In this document: in pieces, positions 56,303 through 64,000 of the stretch | Position numbering within the stretch: position 1 is the first letter of the stretch | Layout of the letters: every line of letters begins with the position of its first letter | NCBI GenBank assembly: GCA_014529385.2 | Contig: CM043964.1 | Coordinates: 2,713,497-2,777,496, forward strand | Reading direction: 5' to 3' | Length of the DNA: 64,000 nucleotides | DNA from: Adiantum capillus-veneris | Taxonomy: Eukaryota; Streptophyta; Polypodiopsida; Polypodiales; Pteridaceae | Translations under genes and position numbers: made by a program | Notes under the pieces: generated by a model | The model's database searches: none | The model's input: the letters and a program-made list of their open reading frames with translations, nothing else | Told to the model about the DNA's origin: nothing

Positions 56303-56923
56303 TCACCCCTCTAAATTAGTACTTTCGCAGCTAGGCATATCCATTTGGGTAGTACCACATGCATCAAACTCACATAAGAAAGCATTGATAATGGCTTCTT
56401 CATCCTGGTATATGTCTTCAGTATAGGCATCCGAATCTTCTAAAATTGGTAAAAGTTCCTGGATCTGCTCAAAAGTAGATTGTAGCACATCACTAATATA
56501 GCCTTCTTCCACCTGTTTTCCCTTCACATCCTCTGTCAAAACCATAGCGTCCTCATCCTTGTATATACACTCATGTACATCTTCAAACGAATCAAAAGGA
56601 GCTTCCAAATCATCTATCATAGCCGACGAGTTTGCATCATTCTCTAAGTCGCTCTGAGCCATTTCAGGCGCTTGGATAGCATCATGAGAGTCATTATCTT
56701 GAGATACGAAGGTTACAAGACCCAAACGTGCATAAATAGCTTCCACTATGTCTGCTTCATCTGCATACAATAAATTTGCATCTTGCAAAAGATATGCATC
56801 TATTACTGCTTCTAAATTAGTCTGTATGGATGTGTTGACACTTGCATGGGTTACAGGAGACACCAACTCTAGCTGGTCACATCCACTTCCACTCTGCTCC
56901 ATCTCTTGGTCTTGATGTTCCAA
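56303..56923 (-). CDS. L6 acidic 206-codon frame, function unknown
   Basis: Begins MEHQDQEMEQSGSGCDQ. Very rich in Asp and Glu, with repeated short acidic blocks (YADEADIVEA, EDSDAYTEDIYQDEEAI). It is in another frame than 56,228-54,888, so at least one frameshift separates them. No enzyme motif, zinc knuckle or membrane segment. Its place after the gag-like start suggests part of a Gag-derived fusion protein in a pol-less element. Confidence 0.5.
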   Translation of the reverse strand: MEHQDQEMEQSGSGCDQLELVSPVTHASVNTSIQTNLEAVIDAYLLQDANLLYADEADIVEAIYARLGLVTFVSQDNDSHDAIQAPEMAQSDLENDANSSAMIDDLEAPFDSFEDVHECIYKDEDAMVLTEDVKGKQVEEGYISDVLQSTFEQIQELLPILEDSDAYTEDIYQDEEAIINAFLCEFDACGTTQMDMPSCESTNLEG

Positions 56924-57089
56924 GAATACCTGTGTTATAGCTGTAGAAAACTCACCCTAGTTGCTTGCATACCTGTGTTATAGCTGTAGAAAACTCACCC
57001 CAGTTGCTTGCATATACACTTGCATAGTCTTGAACTTGGTGCTTGAAATCATCACTCATAAGCTCAACAAATGTTGCAATCATCTGAGC

Positions 57090-57296
57090 TTATGGAATTT
57101 CTTGAAGCCTCATCTCTATCACATAGCACTCAAGATATCCTTCTGGATCATAGCCTTCGAATATATTAAGCTCATTATATACGGATTGCCTAGCGCTTTC
57201 AACCGCTTTTTGAATCCGGTCTTCTTCTTCAAGCCATTTGCATCTGTCTGCAAGCTCTTTCATTTCAGCATATAGCTGCTCCACTTTGCTAGCCAT
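57090..57296 (-). pseudogene. L6 gag-like N-terminal fragment
   Basis: 68 codons starting 24 bases after the primer site. MASKVEQLYAEMKELADRC forms a likely coiled coil. NELNIFEGYDPEGYLECYVIE resembles the start of retrotransposon gag domains (F-G--dpe-yL-w--e-e). The frame then stops. Confidence 0.55.
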
Positions 57297-57320
57297 CTTT
57301 ATGTACTTTCACCCCGGCTT

Positions 57321-57339
57321 GTTCACATCGGGTTCACCA
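57321..57339 (-). promoter_or_regulatory. L6 primer-binding site, tRNA-Trp type
   Basis: Minus strand TGGTGAACCCGATGTGAAC, six bases inside the 5' LTR. As I recall the plant tRNA-Trp 3' end (ACGTCGGGTTCACCA), this pairs with one mismatch. It fixes the element's orientation. Confidence 0.82.
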
Positions 57340-57345
57340 AAAATA

Positions 57346-59038
57346 TGTCGAGAAATTTGCGGTCTTGCCAGGAGAGCACCGGGCTTATGGCTGTGAGAGT
57401 TTGTGAGAGAACTCAACAAAAACTATATGAAGGAGTTAAACCATACATGCCATGAAGACTAGGGTTTGGAAAGAAGTACAATCAAAGAAGCCCCACTCTT
57501 TCTCTCTTGCACTCACACACACAAAGAAAGAACACAAAAGAGAGTGTCAAAACAACACAAAGATGAAAACATCAAGGCTATGGTCATATTGTATCACGGG
57601 TAATATGAAACGGTTAATAGATGAGTTAATGGAATTTAATCTTGGCTGATCAAATAGGCTACGAATTTATCTTTGGAATTGTAGTTTTGTGCTTACCATA
57701 ATATATATATTTTGTCTAGTGATTGGGATTAATTGTGTATACAAATCCTCTTGGTTCATAGCAAGATAACTACACTTACATCAAAAGAAAAGTTATAGTC
57801 TATAAGAGGTAGTATGATGGGATCCGGTGAAATAAGTATTTCATTGAGCCTTTCTGGGCCAAAGAGAAACACTATACATTGTTGAAAATGTGATTTACGG
57901 CTAATCCATACGTTAATTCTAATAGATCGTACAGAGTGAAAGCGGTAGAAATTCTCATCATGTGGATTATTCATCTAGGATAGTATGTGAGAAATGTAGA
58001 TATGAGAGAAGTGAAGAGATGAGAAGTTTCCCTCCCAAGCCCTATTCTTGCCCGTAGGCAATAAGGATACTACGGGGAGAGATGTACCTGTAGCAAGGAG
58101 AACCTAGAATTTGTAGAGAGAAGGAATTTTGAAGAGTGAGAGAGATAGGTTTGGTTAAGGAGATGAGATTAAATATATATATGTTGGATTAGAGATGAAA
58201 AGAAAACAACAAGAAATCAACAAAATATGAATGTAGAACACATCTTACTTGTCAAACCCTTCGGCACTAGTTTTGATGGAGAGAGAAAAAGAGGGAAGAA
58301 TTCAACTTTGATTGATACACCAAATCCAAATCCAAGACCTTCTTTGATTAAAGTTGATCTTCCAAGGATAGCTTACAAGGATGGTTAGTCTTCCTCCAGG
58401 AGAAAGTGTAGGCTTAGGCTTATGTTAATGGCTAAGTACAATTAAGCATTACTACACACTCCCTCATGCATTCCTCTCATCAATGTCTTGAATGCTTGAG
58501 TTCTCTTTAAGCAAGAAAAGGTCCCCTTTTATAGGTGAAGGAAACCCCCAAGGGTTTACACAAGAAGAGAGGAGCCAGTGTGAACAGGAATTAGAAAAGT
58601 TGGAAATGAGCTGTCCCTACATGATGTGGGCAAACTGGGGTCCAGTATTTTGATCATATATCCTCAACGTTGGCTCCAAATAAAAAAGTAAAAATATAGA
58701 CAGAAACTCCCGCTCATTAGCTACGATTTTCAATTCAAAATCGTTTTCCAATTCGGATTGGAACCTTGGGTAAAAAAATAATCAAAATAGGGTCCATTTC
58801 TGGCATCAAAAGTCTTCCTGTGGTCCCCTGAGCCTAAACTTTCATTTGATTCCAAAGGACACCTCATGCAATATGAAAGCATGACATTGCTCCTTAACAA
58901 AGTTTTGTAATCATGCTTGCAATAATGCATTAAAATAAGTGTATCTTTGAAATCATGCCATCTAGTGTCCCACTAGGATTTGATTCCCTCCTAGTAGCTA
59001 TTTAAAAAGAAATATAAGAAAAATATGAAAAATACATA

Positions 59039-59079
<41 letters not shown>

Positions 59080-59371
59080 TACCCTAAATATAGGATCTAG
59101 CTAGGGTGTGAGATAATAATGAGATAGTAGAAATAAAGAATCAATGCTTTTTGCCCCAAGTTAAAGAGGTGGAGCTATTGATGTTTTTCCCATAGTACTT
59201 TCTGATGGTAAAGTAAGAATAGGTTACCCTTGAGAAAAAATAATAGGATGAGATAGAAAGCTTATTATTATACTTAAATATGCATATGTACATTATAGGA
59301 AAGATAATTATGTATCTAAAAAGTTACAAGATAACTCTTTTAGGATGCGCTCCCTCTATGTACGTGTCACA
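57346..59371 (-). repeat. L6 5' LTR
   Basis: 2,026 bp. Ends TTCTCGACA next to the primer site and starts TGTGACACGTAC at 59,371. Differs from the 3' LTR by scattered substitutions, a 9-base insertion near 58,015 and the length of the AT microsatellite (59,041-59,073). Confidence 0.9.
57756..57974 (-). CDS. Conserved 72-residue ORF in the L6 5' LTR
   Basis: Same frame as 53,266-53,484, differing by an Arg-to-Cys change after FQQ. Start and stop intact. Being in the 5' LTR upstream of the gag-like start, it could be on the element transcript. Function unknown. Confidence 0.65.
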   Translation of the reverse strand: MNNPHDENFYRFHSVRSIRINVWISRKSHFQQCIVFLFGPERLNEILISPDPIILPLIDYNFSFDVSVVILL

Positions 59372-59375
59372 GCAC

Positions 59376-59732
59376 GAGAGCGCTTACAAAGATTGTAAGT
59401 GGATCGAGATCCTATTGGGACCAAAAGCTACATTCATCTTTATGGGCATATTGACGAGTAGCTTACAAAGCAGCAATTGGAATGACACCATTTAACTTGG
59501 TGTTTGGACTTAATGCTATATTGCCAATGGATTTCTTGATTCCCATAGTTTCAATAGCCTAAAACATAGAATGGATAGGTCATGAAATTCTAGAATGGCT
59601 ACATATTCTCAAAAGACTAGAGAAGACACATTTACGAATTGTCACAGTCATCTATGCACAAAAAAGATGCATGAAAGAGTTTTAATAAACATGTGATCAA
59701 TAAAGAGTTGAAAAAGGGTGACTATGTATTAG
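59376..59732 (+). pseudogene. G4 integrase, second part
   Basis: Resumes the integrase after L6: YWDQKLHSSLWAY, AYKAAIGMTPFNLVFGLNAI, PMDFLIP, then GDYVLV near 59,720. Two frame changes. The C-terminal motif is lost where the duplicated segment begins at 59,733. Confidence 0.75.
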
Positions 59733-61838
59733 TTTAGACGGAAGCAAAGAGTTATGTGTTGATTGAGGACAACCTCTACAAGAGAGGAAAGGACAATCAA
59801 TTACATATGTTACAGATGTGTGCCACAAAAAGCAAATACATTTCAATTCTAGAGAACGCTCATACTGGGAAAGCATGGTGACATTTTTCTAATGACAAAG
59901 CAACAAAAGCAATTCTTGTTGCAGGAATTTGGTGTCCGACCTTGTTCATGGATGCTAAATATGTAGAGATATGTGATGAATATCAACAAATAAAGGTACA
60001 TATGCAGAGAAACAAAATGCCTTTATGACCTATGATGGATGCAAGAGAATTTTCCAAATGAGACATAGATTTTGAAGGTATATTGCACCTTCGTGTGTCA
60101 TACACTTGCTCAGTATATCATAGTGACCATAGACTGTCTGACCAAATGGGTCAAAGCAAAAGCAACACAAAAGAATGATGCAATAACAATAGCGTAATTC
60201 TTGTATGAGAATATCTTTACAAGATATGGGCTATCGATTGAAATAGTTAGTGATAGAGAGACTCACTTCCTAAATAAAGTGATAGAAGTCCTGCTAGATG
60301 AGTTCATGGTAATTTGTCACAATACCTTATCACACTCAAGCTAATAAGCAAGCCTTATCACACTCAAGCCTTATCAATCAAAATAGTTAGTGATAGAGGG
60401 ACTCACTTCCTAAATAAAGTGATATAATTCTTGCTAGATAAGTTCATGTATATTCATCGCAAATCCATGTCTTATTATACTCAAGCTAATGGCCAAGCAA
60501 AGAGCACAAACAAGATCCTATGCATGGCACTGTCGAGAAATTTGCGGTCTTGCCAGGAAAGCACCGGGCTTATGGCTGTGAGAGTTTGTGAGAGAACTCA
60601 ACAAAAACTATATGAAGGAGTTAAACCATACATGCCATGAAGACTAGGGTTTGGAAAGAAGTGCAATCAAAGAAGCCCCACTCTTTCTCTCTTGCACTCA
60701 CACACACAAAGAAAGAACACAAAAGAGAGTGTTAAAACAACACAAATATGAAAACATCAAGGCTATGGTCATATCATATCATAGGTAATATGAAAGGGTT
60801 AATAGATGAGTTAATGGCATGAGAAGTTTCCCTCCCAAGCCCTATTCTTGCCCGTAGGCAATAAGGATACTACGGGGAGAGATGTACCTGTAGCAAGGAG
60901 AACCTAGAATTTGTAGAGAGAAGGAATTTTGAAGAGTTAGAGAGATAGGTTTAGTTAAGGAGATGAGATTAGATATATATATGTTGGATTAGAGATGAAA
61001 AGAAAACAACAAGAAATCAACAAAATATGAATGTAGAACACATCTTACTTGTCAAACCCTTCGGCGCCAGTTTTGATGGAGAGAGAAGAAGAGGAAAGAA
61101 TTCAACTTTGATTGATACACCAAATCCAAATCCAAGACCTTCTTCGATTAAAGTTGATCTTCCAAGGATAGCTTACAAGGATGTTTCGTCTTCCTCTAGG
61201 AGAAAGTGTAGGCTTAGGCTTATGTTAATGGCTAAGTACAATTAAGCATTACTACACACTCCCTCATGAATTCCTCTCATCAATGGCTTGAATGCTTGAG
61301 TTCTCTTCAAGGAAGAAAAGGTCCCCTTTTATAGGTGAAGGAACCCCCAAGGGTTTATACAAGAAGAGAGGAGCCAGTGTGAACAGGAATTGGAAAAGTT
61401 GGAAATGAGCTGTCCCTACATGATGTGGACAAACTGGGGTCCAGCATTTTGATCATATCTCCTCAACTCTGACTCCAAATAAAAAAGTAAAAATATGGGC
61501 AAAAACTGCAGCTCATTAGCTACGATTTTCATTTTAAAATCGTTTTCCAAATCGGATTGGAACCTTGTGTTAAAAAATCATCAAAATAGGGTCCATTTCT
61601 GGCAGCAAAAGTCTTCCTGTGGTCCCCTTAGCCTAGACTTTCATTTGATTCCAAAGGACACCTCATGCCATATGAAAGCATGACATTGCTCCTTGACAAA
61701 GTTTTGTAATCATGCTTTGCAATAATGCATTAAAATAAGTGTATCTTTGAAATCATACCACCTAGTGTCCCACTAGGATTTGATTCCCTCCTAGTAGCTA
61801 TTTAAAAAGAAATATATGAAAAATATGAAAAATACATA

Positions 61839-61877
<39 letters not shown>

Positions 61878-62318
61878 TAAATAAATAAATAAATAAATAA
61901 ATAAATATATATATATATTGGATTTTATCCTAAATATAGGATCTAGCTAGGGTGTGAGATGATAATGAGATAGTAGAAATAAAGAATCAATGCTTTTTGC
62001 CCCAAGTTAAAGAGGCAGAGCTATTGATGCTTTTCCCATAGTATTTTCTGATGGTAAAGTAAGAATAGGTTACCCTTGAGAAAAATAATAGGATGAGATA
62101 GAAGGCTTATTATTATACTTAAATATGCATATGTACATTATAGGAAAGATAATTATGTATCTAAAAAGTTACAAGATAACTCTTGTAGGATGCGTTCCCA
62201 CTATGTACGTGTCATAGTACGACATCCACCCCCTCTAAACCTGCACATCCTGCGGCATGTGCCAACCTCATGGTAACTTGTGAAAGCGACTGTATCCCCT
62301 GTCATCCCATGACCTCCT
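59733..62318. repeat. Tandem duplication of the G4 integrase / L6 3' LTR junction
   Basis: Matches 52,058-55,005 at a constant offset of 7,675 across the G4-L6 junction (52,856 to 60,531). It copies part of the G4 integrase, the whole junction, the LTR and about 100 bp of L6 internal DNA. The copy lacks about 390 bp of LTR (after 60,817, equal to about 53,140-53,525), which removes the 72-codon frame. It keeps GCAC before the LTR where the original now reads GCGC. The LTR copy spans 60,531-62,216. Confidence 0.92.
61840..61919. repeat. AT / AAAT microsatellite in the third LTR copy
   Basis: TA dinucleotides, then AAAT repeats, then TA again. The equivalent tracts in the other LTR copies (54,541-54,606; 59,041-59,073) differ in length and composition. 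Confidence 0.95.
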
Positions 62319-62399
62319 TTCATGACCTCACAAAAAATATCATCAAGTGGAGCCATAAACCTTGCAACATTAGAGGAAGAAGAGATGCCCAACTAGATT

Positions 62400-62880
62400 A
62401 GTGGCTGCAAGTTGAAGAAATATCATGTGCCACCAACCATAGAAATGTTGGCAAAGATCCATGATGCAACAAAAATGAAGAAGAAAACCCATGCTAATCA
62501 AGTACATGCTCAAGAGGAAGCTAAGTTGTAGATTTTAAAGTGCACGGAATGACAAAACGATGTACAAATTCCATCACCTGCAACAACACCTCCTCAAATT
62601 GAAGCAATTTAGGCAGAGAAAAATTGGCTTGGAGGCATAGATGTACCCATCGAAATATAGCTTCTAGATGGATCGACAAAATAAGCACTTGTGGACACTG
62701 GAGCTCAAGCAAACACCATCAAATATTCTACCTATGTCAGATATACCATTAATGAAAAATCAATTAGAGCTCAAAGATGAAAACCAAGGAAAGATGGTTG
62801 ACCACCTTAGGTCAAGCCAATCTGTCAATCAATATCAATGATTGTGACCCACATTGGTTTCATATCATAACGATGGTGTA
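62400..62880 (+). pseudogene. Retropepsin-like relic of another LTR element
   Basis: The plus frame with stops reads NWLGGIDVPIEI, then ALVDTGAQANTI at about 62,685-62,720, a clear aspartic-protease active-site motif (D-T-G-A). VKPICQSISMI-like sequence follows. A Lys-rich segment (KKYHVPPTIEMLAKIHD) precedes it. Unlike G1, G2 and G3 it has the classical DTGA, so it belongs to a different family. No RT seen before the window ends. Confidence 0.58.
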
Positions 62881-64000
62881 GCGAAAGTGTGTCGACCCTA
62901 GCAGAGGGCACATGTAGTGGTGTGTATGCTTATAGATGGATGGCAGAGGGTCGGAGCAGATAGGAAGAGCCTCAACAGGCAAGTTGTAGTGAAGATGTAT
63001 ACTTTAGGTGGTTTTCTAGACCAGATAGGCTCCAAATAGGGCCTGACAGGGTAACAAGTGAAGAATGTCTAAGGTGCTAGTTTTTGGCCCAAATATGTAG
63101 AGCTTGAGGTGCTGAAGGAACAAGTTCAAACGACTAGTCAAATGGAGCCACAATGTGCAAGATACAATGCTTTGAAGTTGAAGGTGTTTGCAGATCTGAG
63201 AAGGACATGCCAAATGATGCCAAGTAGTCCGAGACAACTTGCAGCTATGGGTATGTAGTGCTTGATTGATGGAGCACGTCAGTCTTTCAGATCACCGATC
63301 GGAGTCCTCGATGCCAAGATACGGTCGGGCGAAGTTTTGTCGGGGGCCAGGTTTGTGCTAGGATGGTTGCCTTGGTAGATGTGACATCTGATGTTTTAGG
63401 AACTATGCTAGGGATTGTATGCATTTTATGTGGTGTATGGAGTTGGTAGAAAGTGACGACATGTCCAATAGAGTGCTAGTCAGCAAGTTACTGTGAGTTG
63501 AAGTTTCTGCCAAATGACGGGGGTGTGATGCCAAAGAGAGTTTTCCCAGTTTTGAGTGCATCGGTTAACAAGCTAGACAAGATCGGAATGGGCGGTGCTT
63601 GCATGGACCAAAGTTGTGGACCGGGTCTACAAACATAGTTTTATAGGTTGGCAAAGGGAGCTCTGAGCGCTCTGGGGCAGTATGTCAAATCAAGGGAAGA
63701 AAATGGATTTTTTTCAAGTTTTTAGAGGGGCTTTGGAGGCCGGGAGATGGCAGATTCACCTTGGACTGCCACGTGGCAATGCAATGGATCCACATGCATT
63801 CTTGAACGCGGGGGAGTCTGGGTACTTGGCTAGGGGTATGAGCACTCATGTGGACACAAGGGGAGAGAAGGAGAGCTGTCGCATGCGTTGGCTATGGTGG
63901 TTGGTATCGACGACGCTGTGTTGGCATAGTGGTGGCGCAAGTGGCACCCACGAGCATGCCTGGGAGGTTTTAGCCTAGCTTGCCACCGACGGTGGTGGTT
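62881..64000. other. Unassigned sequence at the right edge
   Basis: Somewhat richer in G on the plus strand than its surroundings. A 98-codon plus frame at 63,682-63,978 and minus frames at 62,712-62,521 and 63,237-63,016 show no known motif. Could be LTR or linker of the DTGA element. Confidence 0.4.

Larger units (their letters stand above)
52856..59371 (-). mobile_element. L6: non-autonomous LTR retrotransposon (LARD-like), tRNA-Trp primed
   Basis: LTRs of about 2.04 kb (52,856-54,903 and 57,346-59,371) begin TGTGACACG and end CTCGACA on the minus strand. The internal region (54,904-57,345) has a primer site and a polypurine tract in correct minus-strand order. It codes no protease, RT, RNase H or integrase, only a gag-like start and acidic frames. 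It sits inside the G4 integrase, flanked by GCGC on the left (GCAC in the duplicated junction at 60,527) and GCAC on the right, a 4-bp target duplication. Movement would depend on enzymes from another element. Confidence 0.88.
48060..59732 (+). mobile_element. G4: decayed Ty3/gypsy element, split by L6
   Basis: Plus-strand protease, RT, RNase H and integrase remnants run from about 48 kb to 52,855. The integrase resumes at 59,376 after the L6 insertion and ends near 59,730. Motifs resemble G3 (ILGRPFM-VQDW, VDD-L-LF linker, NGQ-STNK). Stops are frequent. LTRs not identified. Confidence 0.82.

Noticed and set aside
60531-60640. A second independent L6 insertion into the same integrase site
   Set aside because: The offset of 7,675 is constant on both sides of the junction, so it is a segmental duplication of the first insertion.

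Overview
The window is nuclear DNA of a land plant, built almost entirely of nested transposable elements. The evidence is an En/Spm (CACTA) transposon with tnp2 and tnpA-like genes, Tat-type Ty3/gypsy elements carrying two RNase H domains, a Ty1/copia relic, a primer-binding site complementary to plant tRNA-Trp, and long AC/AG microsatellites. I see no host protein gene, rRNA, complete tRNA gene, CRISPR array or bacterial operon. The lineage within land plants cannot be fixed from this sequence.

Layout. 1-4.5 kb: decayed minus-strand Tat-like gypsy element (G1). 5.7-6.4 kb: giant compound AC/AG microsatellite. 6.5-6.9 kb: copia integrase relic. 8,296-28,753: one CACTA element, bounded by CACTACAAG/CTTGCAGTG ends, an ATT target duplication and subterminal ATAGCGACGC arrays. 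Its two genes (tnp2-like at 22.8-26.5 kb, tnpA-like at 9.1-10.0 kb, both minus strand) are separated by a 12.6-kb nested insertion: a tandem pair of plus-strand Tat gypsy copies (G2). The left copy is truncated. The right copy has both LTRs (13,932-15,066 and 21,479-22,611). 29.35-36.8 kb: minus-strand gypsy element (G3) with a mostly open integrase, a triplicated zinc-knuckle segment and a second retropepsin-like region downstream of the integrase. 37.8-41.7 kb: decayed tandem LTR element (R5). 42.7-47.3 kb: SINE-like repeat, 505-bp tandem duplication, copia-type LTR with primer site, gag relic and a minisatellite. 48-59.7 kb: decayed plus-strand gypsy element (G4), split inside its integrase by a minus-strand, pol-less LTR element (L6, 52,856-59,371) with 2-kb LTRs and a tRNA-Trp primer site. 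59.7-62.3 kb: tandem duplication of the G4/L6 junction. 62.4-62.9 kb: another retropepsin relic. The last kilobase is unassigned.

The strongest unexplained signal is a 72-codon reading frame. It occurs in the leader of G2 just before gag (15,820-16,038) and, in the sense direction, in both LTRs of L6 (53,266-53,484 and 57,756-57,974). The G2 and L6 proteins align from start to stop without a gap and are about half identical, although their DNA differs widely and the two elements are otherwise unrelated. I do not recognise it.

Other points of interest are a UAG-CAA stop between RT and RNase H shared by both G2 copies, complementary inactivating lesions in those copies, and the post-integrase protease-like region of G3. 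All statements come from reading the sequence; no database search was possible.
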